The notes beneath the pieces were generated by a model. That model was not told the DNA's origin. It did no database searches and saw nothing but the letters and a program-made list of their open reading frames with translations. From Rebecca billardiae RCC1528 (lineage: Eukaryota; Haptophyta): a DNA stretch of 64,000 bases. Below are positions 9,831 to 21,878 of the stretch, piece after piece. Numbering within the stretch: position 1 is the stretch's first letter; each line of letters starts with the position of its first letter. The DNA lies in contig OZ251227.1 in assembly GCA_965240325.2 (NCBI GenBank), positions 3,162,001-3,226,000 on the forward strand, written 5' to 3'. A program made the translations under genes and the position numbers.

Positions 9831-11237
9831 CTATGGCACGCGGTCCCACCAGCCTGGCCCGGTCTCGAGCACGTCATAGTGCGAGCCCCCGCTGTACAGC
9901 ACGTTGATGATGGTCGTGGCGGGCGGCTTGGGCGGCGCGGGCGCCTGCTCCGCGTCGCCGACGCCGCCGCCCGCGTCGAACTGCGTGATCAGCCTGAACG
10001 TGCGCGCGCTCGCCTCCGAGCGCTCGTACACGCGCACGACGGCGCGCCGCACGTGCGCGACGACCGCCATCTCGATCGCGCCGCCCCAGGCGGACATGGT
10101 GCGCATGCGCGCGGCGTACGCGCGGACGTCGAGGCCCGAGTCCCACAGCACCCAGTCCCGCAGCGGCGCGTCGGCGAGCTCGACCTCCGCCGACGCCTCG
10201 ACGAAGTCCGCCACCTCGCGCCGCAGCGCCTTGGCCTTGGCAAGCCCAAGCCCGAGCCCGTGGCACAGCGAGTGAAAGAGACACGAGCCGTCTCCCGGCT
10301 GCGGCACGACGCGCGCGTCGACGAGCTCGGAGGCGTCGTCGGCGTCCGGCTCGGCGCGCGCCGCCGCCTCCGCCTCGATGGCCTCCTGCGACTTGCCCAC
10401 GTTGAGCCACGCGTCGCGGTGCTCGTCGCGCGACTGCGGGAAGTGTGGGCAGCGCGCCGTGTCGTGAGGGCCGTCGCACTTGGCGCAAGGCCCCGGCGTG
10501 TTGCGCGCGGCGGCGGCGCGCGCCTGCTGCGCGTGCGTGGGGCGCGAGAGCGCGGAGAGCAGCGCGCGCTGCGGCTCGGCCACCTCCGCGCGCGGCGGCA
10601 GCTGCGTCGTCGCGTGCGCCGCCTCGAGCAACGTCGCGCGCTCGGCGGCCGCGGCCGCCGCCACTTCCTCCGCGCTCGGCGGCGGCGGCTCCGGCTCGTG
10701 GCCGTCCTCGCCGTCGTCCGCGGCGGGCGCCGCGGCGGGCGAGCCGTCGACGGGCGCGCCGGGCGCGTCGAGGCCGGCCTCGCCCGTGGCACCGCCGCCG
10801 CCGCCGACGCGGAGTCTGTCGGCGCGCTCGGCCCGCGCGCCCGCCACCGCGTCGCGCGCCGCCTTCTGAAAGGAGCCCGAGCCGTCCTCCGACGCTTTGC
10901 GCTCGCCGACGAGCTTGAAGGTGACGGTGTACTTGCCGTTGCGGCGCTGCGCCTGGTCGAGCGCGCGGATGAGGGCGGGGCCCTGCAGCCGCTTCCCGTC
11001 GACCGCGACGCACCGCCAGCCGCGGCGCACCGAGCTACTCTCGCTCGCGATCACGACGTGGCCGCGCTTGCCGCCGAGCGCGAACGCGGCGGGCGTCGGG
11101 TAGCCGCGCAGCTCGACGTCTCGCTCGGGCGCGTCGGTCTCCCAGTCGGACACGTGCTGCGACGCGGGCGAGATCCGCTGCTTCAGGCCCTTGTGGGGCT
11201 CGGCGCCCGCCGGCCGCCGGGCGGCGTCCGTCGCCAT
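9831..11237 (-). CDS. OTU-domain cysteine protease with zinc knuckle and PDZ-like N-terminus
   Basis: A 468-residue predicted deubiquitinase. The C-terminal OTU fold (about 305-468) carries the catalytic Asp-Cys pair in PGDGSCLFHSL (Asp 316, Cys 319) and the catalytic His in SGGSHYDVLE (His 453). Upstream is a small zinc knuckle, CAKCDGPHDTARC (C-x2-C-x3-H-x4-C), which could bind RNA or a partner. The first 110 residues include GWRCVAVDGKRL and YTVTFKL, which resemble a PDZ-like module; this part is tentative. A low-complexity Ala/Pro/Asp linker joins the parts. The start is the first ATG that gives a sensible N-terminus; the frame upstream is open but unrelated. The gene is head-to-head with the Armadillo/IQ gene across 260 bp. 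It probably removes ubiquitin, substrate unknown. Confidence 0.88.
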   Translation of the reverse strand: MATDAARRPAGAEPHKGLKQRISPASQHVSDWETDAPERDVELRGYPTPAAFALGGKRGHVVIASESSSVRRGWRCVAVDGKRLQGPALIRALDQAQRRNGKYTVTFKLVGERKASEDGSGSFQKAARDAVAGARAERADRLRVGGGGGATGEAGLDAPGAPVDGSPAAAPAADDGEDGHEPEPPPPSAEEVAAAAAAERATLLEAAHATTQLPPRAEVAEPQRALLSALSRPTHAQQARAAAARNTPGPCAKCDGPHDTARCPHFPQSRDEHRDAWLNVGKSQEAIEAEAAARAEPDADDASELVDARVVPQPGDGSCLFHSLCHGLGLGLAKAKALRREVADFVEASAEVELADAPLRDWVLWDSGLDVRAYAARMRTMSAWGGAIEMAVVAHVRRAVVRVYERSEASARTFRLITQFDAGGGVGDAEQAPAPPKPPATTIINVLYSGGSHYDVLETGPGWWDRVP

Positions 11238-11497
11238 TGGGTGGGTCGCTCGGCTGCCTGTGCAGTCGTTCGGCCACTCACTCCGCAGACGGCCAGTCGC
11301 GCGCCGCCGGGGACGAAATCCGGTTACGTACGTATGAAACGTCGTCACATACCAAGTCCGGGCAGGCCGCGACGAGGTTGTTACCGCCAGTTGCGAGTGG
11401 CGCACGCTCGGCGCGACACAGTGGCATCAAGCGGGGCGATGGTGATGCGCCCGCAGCGGTGGTGAACTGCTCGCTGCCACGCCCCACGTCTCCCCCG

Positions 11498-14400
11498 ATG
11501 AGCTCGCCGGAGGAGGCGGCCATCGAGCTCGCGAAGGCGGCGAACGAGTGGCTCGGCCTCGTGCGCAGCCTCGTCCAGCGCAACGCCGACCTCAGCCCGC
11601 TCGCCGCCGAGACTGAGCTTGACGAGCGCGCGGCGCGCGCGTGGCCGCGGCTCGCGCAGGCGATCGCGTCCGTGCGCGAGGCGCTGCTGCGCGAGGCGAG
11701 CGCGGCGTCCGCGCGGATCGCGGTGGACGCGATCAACGACGCCACCGTCGACCGCCTCTCCGGCTACGTCGGCGGCGAGCACAAGGCGGATGCGCGGCAC
11801 GCCATCATCGACATGACCGTCACGTGCGAGGCTGTCGTCCGAGCGCTCGAGGGGTACAGCCCGCCGCCGCCGCCGTCGGCGGCGGAGGCCCCCGCCGAGC
11901 CGACGGTGCCCGAGCTGCCCTCCGCGCAGCTCGACTACGTCGACTCGCCCATCGGCATCGGCGCGCTCTCGCCCGAGCCCGCCGAGGTGCGGGACGAAGA
12001 TGAGACGCTGCTCGGCGCCGGCCCGGAGGCGGAGCTGCCGCCGCCGGCGCGCGCCGAGGCGGCGGGCGGCGCGCGCGGCGGCGGTGGCGGCGGGGCGGAG
12101 GAGGTGCCCGTGGACGAGGCGCCGCCCACGCCGCACAGCCAGCGCCACGCGCGCCCGCTCAGCCCCGCGCCCAGCGTGCCAGATGAGCGGCTCCCGCCGC
12201 CGGAGCCAAAGCCACCGCCGCCGCCGCCGGCCGCCGCGCCCGCGCCGCCGGCCGGCGGCGGCGGTGGCGCGAGCGGCGCGGCCGGCGCGGCGGCGCCGCC
12301 GTCTCGCGGGCTGCAGATCAGCGTGGTGCAGGACGAGCGCACGGCGACGAAGCGCGCGCTGCCGGGCGGAGGTGCGAACACGGCAGGCGGCGCCCGCCGC
12401 CGCCGCCCGCCGCCGGTCGCCGGCCTGCCAACCATGTGGCAGCTGGCGGGCGAGGTGGCGGAGGGGGTGGTGCCCGCCGAGACGGCCGCTGAGGTTGAAG
12501 CCCGGCGCGCGGGGCTGCGCGAGCTGCAGACGGTGCTGTACGAGCTGGACGGCGAGGCGCTGCGCGGCATGTGCGCGTGGCTGCGCGCCGCCGACGCCGC
12601 CGCCGTACTTGTCCCCCTCATCTGCGACGACGACGCCGCGATCGCCGAGGCCGCGACGCACATCACGGCCAACCTGCTCTCGGCCGAGTGCGACTCGGCC
12701 GAGGGGGTCCGGGCCTCCCGGACCGAGCTGCTCGGCGCGGGGCTGGTCGACGCGCTGTGCGCGCGGATGGCTCCACTCGCGCGCGCGGCCGACACGCCGC
12801 CGCGCACGCGCGGCGCACCGGGCGCGGCCGGCCTCGCCGCGGCGGGCATGCAGGCGGCGATGTATGCGTGCTATGCCCTGCACAACACGGCGTCCCTCGA
12901 CAGCGCGGGCGCGGACGCGGTGCGCGCGTCGGCCGCGGCGGAGGCGCAGCTGGCGAACGCGGCGCTGGGCGGCGAGGGCGCGGCCGCGGTGCTCGAGTCT
13001 CGCGGCGAGAATTCTGCCGCCGAGGCGGCGCGCATGGCCGCGCGCCTCGCGCTGAGCACGCTGTCGAACGTGGCCGCGCGCTCGTCGCTGCGCGCGCCGG
13101 ACGCGCGCGCGCTCGGCCTCGACGAGAGCTCGCACGCGGACCTTCTCTCGCGCCTCGGCGCGCTGCGAGCGTCGGTGGGCGGCGCGGAGGGGGAGGAGGC
13201 GGCGGAGCGGCGGCGCATTCAACCGCCCTTTCTTGAACTGCCGACCATCTGGGAGCTGGCCGGAGAGGTGGGCGAGGGCGTCGCGCCCGCGCCGAGCGCG
13301 GCGGAGCTCGAGGCGCGGCGCGCGCGGCTGCACACGCTGCGCGCCGCGCTGCAGGCGGTGAGCGGCGACGACTCGGCCGCAATCTGCATGTGGCTGCGCG
13401 GCGCCGACGCCGTGAGCGTACTCGTGACGTTAGCCGGTGGCACCGACGCGGAGCTAGCCGAAGGCGCGGCGCACGTGCTCGTGCTGCTGCTCTCGTCGCA
13501 CGCCGACGGGCCGGAGGGCGTGCGCGCGTCGCGCCGCGCGATGCTGGCCGCCGGCGTCGTCCGCGCGCTCGCGAGGCCGCTGCGCGCGCTCGCGGCGGAG
13601 GGCGGCGAGGAGGAGGAGGACAATCAGGACGGCGGCGGCGGCGGCGCGGGCGGCGGCGGCGGCGCGGGCGGCGGCGGCGGCGCGGGCGGCGGCGGCGGCG
13701 CGGGCGGCGGCGGCGGCACGATGCAAGCGTGTCTGCACGCGGCGAGCGTGCTGCACGGCCTCACCGCGGACCGCGCCGACCCCGACGAGCCGTCCGCCGC
13801 CGAGGGCGCCGACGCCGTGCGCTCGACTCTCACCGAGGGCCCTCTGGCATCACTAGTGCTCAACGCATCTGACGCCGCCGAGGAACTTGACGCTGAGGGC
13901 GACGGCGTGGCGGCGGAGTGCGCGCGCGGCGCGGCGCAGCTCGCGCTGCGCACGCTGCGCCACGTGCACGAGCGCGCGACGCTGCCGCCGCCGGGCGCCG
14001 CGGAGCTCGGGGCGCACGCCGAGGCGTACACGCTCGTCGTCGAGACGCGCTTCTCAGAGGGCGGCGGCCGCGGCGGCCGCTCGTCGTACTATGCCGAGCA
14101 GGGCGGCGCGGAGCAGGGCGGCGCGGCGGGCGGCGGCGGCGCGGCCGCGGCGGCGCTCGCGATCGTCGACGGCCCGCCGGGCGGCGCCGCGCGCGCCGCC
14201 GAGCTCCAGCCGGGCGCGGACGACGCCGACGCCGACGCGGACGAACCCGACGCCGACGCGGACGCGGATTATGCGCGTTGGCTCGGCGCGCCGCTGCCGC
14301 CCCCGGGCGACACGTGGGCGCGGCGCCGGCTTCGGCCGCCCTTTGCCGAGCTTCCGAGCGTGTTTGCGTTGGCGGGCGAGACTGCGCTCGGCGTGAACCC

Positions 14401-14732
14401 GGTCGAGTCGGACGAGGAGCTGGAGGAGCGGCGGGGCCTGATGCGCGCCGTGCAGGCGGCCATGTTCGACGCGTCGCCGGCCGACGTGCGCGCGATGTGC
14501 GCGTGGCTGCGCGCGGCCGACGGCCTCCCAGTTCTGCTCGAGATTTCGTCAGAGCCTGACGCTGAGGCGGCCGAGGCGGCGATGCAAATGCTCGCCGCCG
14601 CACTCTCCACCGACTCCGACTCGGCGGCGGGCGTGCGCGCGGCGCGCAGGCAGCTGCTCGGCGCCGGCCTCGTCGGGATGTTGGAGCGGCGCCTCGCGCC
14701 CCTCACCTACGCGGGGAGCGCCGTCGCCGCGC

Positions 14733-14764
<32 letters not shown>

Positions 14765-16115
14765 GAGGGCGAGGGCGGCGCCGACGACGACGCTCTTGAC
14801 GCGCTCGCTGCTTCGATCCAGGGCTCGCTGTACGCCATCGTCACCGCGCACAACCTCTCGGCGGGGCAGTCGGAGGGCGCGGACGCGGTGCGCGCCGCCG
14901 ACTTGCTCGAGGCCCAGCTGTCTGCCGTGGTGCTCTCGGGGCCGTTGCTCTCGCGCCAGCTCGCGGCGCGCGGCGACACGGCCGCGGCGGACGCGGCCGC
15001 GATCGGCGCGCGGCTCGCGCTCGGCGCGCTGAGTAACCTGGAGGAATATTGTACGCTGCCGCCGCCGGGCGCGGGCGCGCTCACGCGCGGCGACGAGGCC
15101 GCGGGCGCGGCGGAGCTGCACGAGCAACACGCCGCGCTGCGCGCGCGGATCGACCGGCAGCTCAGCGACAAGATGGCCGCCCGCGTACGCCTGCGCCATG
15201 CCGCACGCGTCATTCAGCGCGCCGCACGCGAGTACATTGGCGCGCGCTCGCGCGCGCGCGCCGACGCTTCGGAGCGCGACGCGCGGCGCGCGGAGCGGGA
15301 CGGGCGCGCGAGGGAGGCGGCGGCGACGCGGCTGGGCGCCGCGGCGCGCGGCCGGCTCGCGCGGCGCGCGGACGGGCCGGCTGCGCGCAGGCGCGACGCG
15401 CGCGACGCCGCCGCGGCGGCGGCGGCCGCCGCGGCGAGGGCGGCGGCCGAGGCGGCGGCGGCGGCGGCGGCGGCGCGCGAGCAGGCGACGCGCCAGCGCG
15501 CGTCGGTCCGCATTCAGGCCGCGACGCGCGGCCGTCTCGAGCGCCGGCCGGGCGGGACGATCGCGCAGCGCCGCGCCGCCGGCCTCGCCGCCTCGCGTGA
15601 GCGCGCCGCCGCGCGCATCCAGGCGACGGTTCGCGCGCGCAAAGCTCGGCGACCTGGCGGCGAGATCGCGCGTCGGCGCGCGGCGGGCGCGCAGCGCCGC
15701 CGCGCGCGCGCCGCGACCACGATCCAGGCGCACGCGCGCGGGCGGCGCGAGCGGAAGCCGGGCGGCACGATCGCGCGGCGGCGCGCGGCGCGCGCGCTGC
15801 GGCAGCGCCATGCCTCGGCGCGGCAGATCCAGCGCGTCGCGAGGGGTCGGCTCGGCAGGCGGCGCGCGCTCGAGCGGCGCGCGGCGGTGGCGGCGGACGT
15901 GGAGGCTGCGGCGGCGCGCGCGGCGCACGCCGCCGCGTCCGAGGCGGCGGCGGCAGAGGCGGCGGCGCAGGCGGCCGAAGCGCGCGCGGACGCGATGCGC
16001 GAGGCCTCCTCCGGCCAGCAGCCGACCAGCGCAATCCCCGCGCTCCCGCCGCTGCCGGGCGCGCGAACCGACGGCGCCGAAGGCGCGGGCAGCGCGGGCG
16101 ACGGCGGCGGCGTCG

Positions 16116-16147
<32 letters not shown>

Positions 16148-17665
16148 CGCGACAGCCAGCCGTGGACAGCCGACTCGAGCCTGCCCGACGCTCCTGGCCC
16201 GGCGGCGCACGGCGCGTTCGGCTTCGGCGTGGGCGCGGGCCCGGCGGCGCACGTCGCCGCCCACGCCACACAGACGGAGGACGAGGAAGACTTAGGCGTC
16301 GACGGCGGTCGTCCGCGCGCGAACCGCCGCCCGCTGCTACGCGACGCTATCGTCGGCCCGGACATGCCCGGCACCCCCGTGCTCGCGTACAAGACACCCG
16401 GCCGCGCGCCGCGCGAGGCGCGCGGGCAGCAGACGCTCTCGTCGTACCTCGGCCGCGTCGGCGGGCTCCCCGCAGACGCGGAGCACGGCGCGGCGGACGC
16501 GCGCGCCGCGCACGCCGAGTTGGCTGAGGCATCGCATGAGCTGCTTGCCGCGCGCGCGCGCACTCTGTCGCACGCGCGCGCGCAGCAGGAGGCGCGCGGG
16601 CGCGGCGGCGGGTACGAGCCTGCCGGCGGCGGGTACGGCGCCGACGCCGAGCAGCGCCGGCGGCAGCGGCTCTCCGGCGGCGCCGGCGGCATGGCGGCGC
16701 GCGGCCGACACGAGCGGAGGGTCTCTCCCAAAGCGGGGCTGCCGGCTGTTGTCAGGCTTAGGCCCGGAGCTGACGAATCGCCGCTGGCGGCGCCGAGCCG
16801 GCCGCGCGGCCGGCCCTCGCCGCCGCGCGCGCGCTCGATCGGCCGCGTGCCGCCCGGCGCCGTGTACATCCCGTGGGCGTCGGACGCGCGCGTGCCCGTG
16901 TCCGAGCCGCGCCGCGCGGCGCGCGCGCGCGGCGCGCCCCGCGCCGATCGCGAGCGGCGTCCGTGGCGTGACGACGCGCGGCGCGGCGGCGGCGCGGTCG
17001 ACGCGGCGGCGGCGGGCTGGGAGGGCGCGGACGAGTATGAAGACGACGACGGCGCCGCCGAAGACGATGGCGGCTGGGGCTACGACTCGCGCCGCGGGAG
17101 CTACGATGACGGAGCCGCCGCCGACCCCCTCCGCCGCTCCTACCCGCCGCCGCGCCGCGCGCCGCCCGCCGCCGCCGCGACGCGCGCGCACGCTCTCAGC
17201 TACACGCACGCGGCGCCTGGCTACTACGACGAGCCGCCGCGGCGGCGCGTGCCGCTGACCGAGGCGCCGGCGCCGAGGCACGCGCGCCGACGCCCGTCGA
17301 ACGAGCGCGGATCGCTCGTGATGGACCTGCGCTCCCGCAGCTACCCGGCGCCGGCGCACGCGGCGGCGGGCTACGGTGACAGAGGCGGCGGCCGCGGACG
17401 AGAGCAGCCGCAGCGGCTGCCGCGGCTCAGCGCCGCGCAGCAGCAGGCGCAGCGGCGCGCGTCGCGCGACCCGCACTCGCGCGCGTTCCGAGCGCACGTC
17501 GCCGAGATGCTCAGGTACCAGGACGAGAACGGGCGGCTGCCGCCGCCCTCGCAGGCGGTGAACCGCTGGACAGGCGCGGGCGGCGGCGCGGGCGCGGGCG
17601 GCGGCGGGCTGGCGCCGCGCGCCGCGCACGCGCAGCACCGCGGCCGCCCGACGATGTATGCCTAG
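11498..17665 (+). CDS. Large Armadillo-like/IQ-motif protein
   Basis: One uninterrupted reading frame encoding 2055 residues. Three long homologous modules begin near residues 310, 582 and 951. Each starts with LP-(T/S)-(M/I/V)-(W/F)-x-LAGE, continues with CAWLRAAD or CMWLRGAD, and has a GVRA(S/A)R segment followed by an AGLV/AGVV helix, as expected of Armadillo-type helical repeats. Residues about 1227-1470 hold at least five IQ-like calmodulin-binding motifs (for example RIQAATRGRLERR and TIQAHARGRRERK). Between modules 2 and 3 is a GGGGGA tandem tract (13630-13720). The C-terminal 500 residues are disordered and Arg/Gly/Ala-rich. The start is the ATG of MSSPEEAA. Armadillo plus IQ suggests a cytoskeletal or flagellar scaffold regulated by calmodulin or centrin; that is inference. 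Loss of introns in such a long gene is notable. Confidence 0.8.
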
Positions 17666-17988
17666 CTTGCAGCAGCATAACTGCATTATAAGCAGCAGTA
17701 GCATACAGTTGTCGTCGTCATCTGAGGAGCAGCAATCAGCAGCAGTAGAAACGCATCGTCATGAAGTGCAGTAGCGTGTCGTCCCGCGGTCCGGGACCGC
17801 GGACACCGCCACCGGTCATGGCGGTCATCGACTCCTCCGTCCTCGAGACTGAGTGACAGCAGCACTCAGTCTCAGACAGAGTGACTGACAGAGTCGTCGA
17901 TGAGAGTCGAGGAGGCCTGCTGATCAATAGGCCGACGACGCGACGACTCGGCTGATGACGATGCCGCCGTCAGTCCGTGATCGTGAGT
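17666..17988. other. Intergenic, 3' flank of the Armadillo/IQ gene
   Basis: AGC-rich and lower-GC spacer with no gene. The last four bases (GAGT, 17985-17988) are the left target duplication of the adjacent mobile element. Confidence 0.6.
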
Positions 17989-19682
17989 GACAGGTTGCAC
18001 GGGAAACTGACCTTGGTGTTACATTCGGCCCGCCTTTGGAGCATGGCTGCCCGCCCACGGTGCCCTCGCGGGTGCGGCCGTTGCTGCCGCGCCATGTACG
18101 ACTCAATGAGTCTTGCGCACGGTTTAGGCCGTGACTACTGACGCACATGTAGCAGACCGAGCCCTCCTCCCAAGCTCGCCAAGGGCCCGACCGCGTCATT
18201 TGAAGAGCAGCCGCCACGAGCGTCATCCACTCGACTCGGTCGGCACGATACGTGCGAGACGAGGTTGCGACGGCGCGCAACTCCTCGTCATCGTCAGGAG
18301 TCAGCCAGCGAGCACCCTGCGGCCGCACCTCGGCGACCTAGCACACGCAAGGCAGACTCGACCTTGGGCGAGCCCTGGAGACCTCCGCCTCGAGCTGGAT
18401 GCCACGCGTAGCAGCCTGAGTCGACGTCGTGGAAAGGCACACGCATGCATAGAGCATCAGACAGTGCGCCGCATCTGCCTGCCGGAGTGTACCATCACCG
18501 CGCCCGCGCGGCCGGGTTGAAGAAGAAGTCGTCAACGAAGAGCGAGCCGGCGTCCAGCGGAACGGGCGGTGCAGCCGGCGCCGCGCTGTGCGAACATGGT
18601 GGAAGCCGACCGCTGCCGCGCGCGACGTGAGCGAGCTGGCGCACGCCAGTCAGCTGCGGATGATGCGGCGAAGAGGCGCGCTACCACCTACTCCACCTCG
18701 CGCGACTTAGTCTTGCTGCCGTGATCACACACGCGCGCGACCAATGACATACTCAACGTCGAGCGCCTGAGTGCTGTCTCGAAAGGTGCCTTCCCCCTCG
18801 CTCAGGGCGTGCCTGTCGGCGTGGTCGAGCGCCGCGCTCGTCGCCTCGGCCTGCTGAGCGTCAGCGAGGCGCTTGTCAAGGATCGCCTGCTTGCTGCGTC
18901 ACGGCGCGCGAGTGCGCCACGCGCACGACCAAATGTGTGCGTTTCCGATACTTTTTGCCGGCGGCAAAGGCAGACTGCCCAGAGTTCGCCTGCTTGTCCG
19001 AGGACCCCGCGCCAGACGCCTGCACGGCCGGAGCAGCGGCCCGAGCTGCAACAGCAGAGGCCGCGCGCGCCGTAGCAAGCTTCGCCCTCGCGCGCTGCAC
19101 GCGTTTGGCGAGCATCTCCTTCTGCTTCCTTAGCGCACTACGGTTGCCCGCCTTCTTCTACGAAGGCCTCGTGAGGCGAGCTCCACAAGCACTCGCGTGT
19201 GTGGTCCGAGTCACCTCTGCCACCTCGCACGGTTGCGCGCTCGTGCGTACGGTATGAGCAGTGCAGCAGGAGACCAGCACACGTTCGTGCAAAGGTGCAC
19301 GCGCATACCGCAAGCGACGCATCCTGCTCGTTCGCGAGAGCAGCCTCCTTGAAGGCTCTATCTACCACCTGTATCCAGGTCCCAGTTGTGCTTCTTCCCG
19401 ACGCGCTTCGGCTTCGCGCCACTGCCGACGCGGGAGTGAGAGGAACTGGGCACCAGACTGCGGTACCGATTGCGGGCGAACGGGGAGGCGGGCCGTGGCG
19501 GCGAAGGTCGGAAACCACCGGCATTCGTGTGCTCCGTGGTTTCCAAGCACTCGCGCCACGCGCCGGCCGCCATGGGACGGGCGCGATGTACCGAAAGACG
19601 GGTGGACAGGTCGCGTGACTCGCGTCCACTGTGAATGTAACATCTGTCAGTCGCGGGCGGTCATTTCTCCGTGCAACCTGTC
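17989..19682. mobile_element. TIR element, copy 1 (1694 bp), non-autonomous
   Basis: The ends are inverted repeats: GACAGGTTGCACGGGAAA at the left and its near-perfect complement ending GTGCAACCTGTC at the right. A TGTTACATT block follows each end. The element is bounded by an exact 4-bp target duplication, GAGT at 17985-17988 and 19683-19686. The right 95 bp is nearly identical to the right end of the copy at 56301-57991, with a short internal duplication (GTGACTCGC) here. Interiors of the two copies do not align by eye. No intact transposase is visible. A minus-strand frame (18328-17924) contains a WLTPDDDEELRAV segment that looks faintly Myb/SANT-like. The superfamily is not assigned; a 4-bp duplication fits few described groups. 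Confidence 0.85.
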
Positions 19683-20573
19683 GAGTAGTACGTCGTGCTA
19701 ACGTTGCCAGCAGTGCCATCGCAGTCGACGAATATCGATCGTCGATATCATCATCACCGCCGCTCGAGTCGATGTATGATGAGCAGCGCAGGCCGAGTCG
19801 CTCCATCAGTCAGTCGTCGCCCGTGATGTCTGATGACTGCTGGCAGTCTGGCTGGGCGGACCGATGACCTGTCTGCTGTGATGCCGGTCATCCTGTAGTC
19901 AATTGGCTGCGTCATCGTAGTTTAATAGTAGTTAGTGAAAACCACACTTCTACAGTAATGATGTGCTGGTCGCGTCCGCTGATCCGCCCAGCTTCCGATA
20001 CGATGACGACGCGGTCACCTACCGCCAGTGACTAAATTGTATACGCGTACTCCAATCATCCTATATTAATTATATATTTAACGACGTGGCAGCATCGGAC
20101 AAGCGTCAGGCTCAAGAGTGCAACAGACACATAGAATGCGTCCGCGCCTTTAATATATATATGTAATAAGCGTAAAGCGGCACTGCTACTGTCTGCCTGA
20201 GACTCTGTGTGCGTCTCTTATTCGATCTTAGTAAATAACTGCTGTACTGCTACCCGGCGCGCGGCGCGGCGGACGAATATACTTTTATACATGGCGCGTG
20301 ACGACGCCAGCCGTCACTGGGAGCCTATATACTTATTATTATATAGGAGGGGTCGTCAGGGACAGGCGCGGCTGACTTGTCGGGGTCTGCTACTGGCGGA
20401 CGACGGTCCATCAGTCATCATCACCGCTCCACGACTCACTCAAGACCCGCGTACTCTCCGCGACCGCAGCAGTCCGCAGACTCACCGCCGGCCACGCCGC
20501 CACGCGAACTCACCGCGCCGCCTGAACACAGGCATCAGCACTCAGCAGTCGTCTCAGTGAGCAGTACTAGTGC
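19683..20573. other. Intergenic, AT-rich patches
   Basis: About 0.9 kb with AT-rich runs at 20055-20170 and 20320-20345, no coding frame of known type. A segment around 20190-20235 (TGTGCGTCTCTTATTC and flanks) recurs near 61890-61930, so a dispersed repeat is present. Confidence 0.5.
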
Positions 20574-21878
20574 TCAGTTCAAGTTGCCCAGGGCAAGTAT
20601 TAGCAGCAGCATCAGATCGACGAAGAAGTCGATGACGATGTCGCCCAGTAGCAGCAGCAGCCGGCGCGCGGCACGCCACAGCGGTGCCAGGCAATAACGC
20701 CACAGCGCAGTCGCGGCGTATCCGAGCAGGACCATCTCGCTGATGATGCGGGTGCGGATGAGGAGCGAGCACGCGCACGCCAGCTCCGCGATGGTCGCGC
20801 ACGCCGAGATTAGTCGCTCCTCGCGCTCTGCGGCCGCGGCCGCGGCAGCGGCGGTGAGTGGCGCGGAACGACCGCGCATGCACCACAGGCGCGCCAGGCA
20901 CATGCCCAGATACCTTGCACCTGCGAGCGCCTTGAGTGTGATCACCATCTCGGGCAGCGAGATCAGCAGCTGCTCAACCAGCCAGTCCGCGCCGAGCAGC
21001 GGCAGCAGCCCGGGCCCCAGCCCGTGGCTTAGCGACCCGAGCACCGTCCGGCAGAGCTTCGCACTCGGCCCAATCAGCATGCACGCCAGGGGCGAGACGT
21101 GAAGGCGGGTGCTCAGCTCCTGCCACAGCAGAGCACATGCGCTCGGCGTTGGGAGGCGGACACCCAGGGCGACGTAGAGCATCAGCCCGCGTTGCAGCAG
21201 CGGGAGGACGAGAAGCGGCAAGCTGAGCCGCATGAGCACCCTGTCGCCCACGTTCCGCGTTAGCTCCGCGCGCGCGAATGGGCAGTTCTCGACGAGGTCG
21301 GCGCTGAGCAGAGACGCGGGCGATGGCTCGAGCAGCTGGTAGAAAGGAATGAGCGCGAGCGCGGCCGTGAGGGCGTGGATGAGCGCCAACTCGACGAGCT
21401 TGCCGGGCGACGAGCACACGAGCCGATGCCCCACAAACCAGTGGCAGCGCTGGCACTGTGGCGAGCAGTATCGCGCCGCCCGGCAGCGCTTGCACTTCAG
21501 CCTCGCGCGCTGCACGCAGCCGGGCGCGGCGCACGCTTTACACGCCAACGGGCATGCGTCCGTGTGCGAACGCAGCTGGCCAACAGGGACCAGCTCGGCG
21601 CAGCCGAGGGGCGCGTAGTCGCACGCGATGTGCAGCCGTTTGAGCGCCCTGGCCAGTTTGCGGCCGACCGGCGGCGTGGCCAGCAGAGTCTCGACGTCGA
21701 TCGTCGTGTCGTCGTCGCACGCCGGACATGAGCCGCGCTCGAGTGCGCACGCCGTGCAGAGCGCGTGCGCGCGAGCGCCGCAGAGGACGGGCTCGCGGAG
21801 CACCGCCGCGCAGATGGGGCAGATGAGCGCCTGTGGCGGTGCCTCGGCGAAGCGCTCCACGGCGTACCCGCCAGGCAT
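20574..21878 (-). CDS. RING-like/TRAF-like/MYND zinc-finger protein with multiple membrane segments
   Basis: A 434-residue protein. Residues about 18-52 form a modified RING (CPICAAVL, then CTACALERGSCPAC), followed by a TRAF-like Cys/His stretch (CDYAPLGC, then HTDACPLAC). A MYND finger covers about 115-145 (CKRCRAARYCSPQCQRCHW, ending HRLVC). From about residue 150 onward the chain is strongly hydrophobic with perhaps six to eight membrane helices, for example LVELALIHALTAALALIPF and the extreme C-terminus. The RING with TRAF-type fingers argues for a membrane-anchored E3 ubiquitin ligase that recruits partners through MYND. The start is the first ATG, which places the RING near the N-terminus as expected. 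This combination is not one I recognise from model organisms. Confidence 0.8.
   Translation of the reverse strand: MPGGYAVERFAEAPPQALICPICAAVLREPVLCGARAHALCTACALERGSCPACDDDTTIDVETLLATPPVGRKLARALKRLHIACDYAPLGCAELVPVGQLRSHTDACPLACKACAAPGCVQRARLKCKRCRAARYCSPQCQRCHWFVGHRLVCSSPGKLVELALIHALTAALALIPFYQLLEPSPASLLSADLVENCPFARAELTRNVGDRVLMRLSLPLLVLPLLQRGLMLYVALGVRLPTPSACALLWQELSTRLHVSPLACMLIGPSAKLCRTVLGSLSHGLGPGLLPLLGADWLVEQLLISLPEMVITLKALAGARYLGMCLARLWCMRGRSAPLTAAAAAAAAEREERLISACATIAELACACSLLIRTRIISEMVLLGYAATALWRYCLAPLWRAARRLLLLLGDIVIDFFVDLMLLLILALGNLN

Noticed and set aside
11381-13333. A 650-residue minus-strand frame opposite the Armadillo/IQ gene, and similar long antisense frames opposite 23492-25576 and 43138-44874.
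   Set aside because: Very high GC removes stop codons in all frames. These antisense frames show Arg/Ala runs without motifs and overlap genes with recognised domains.
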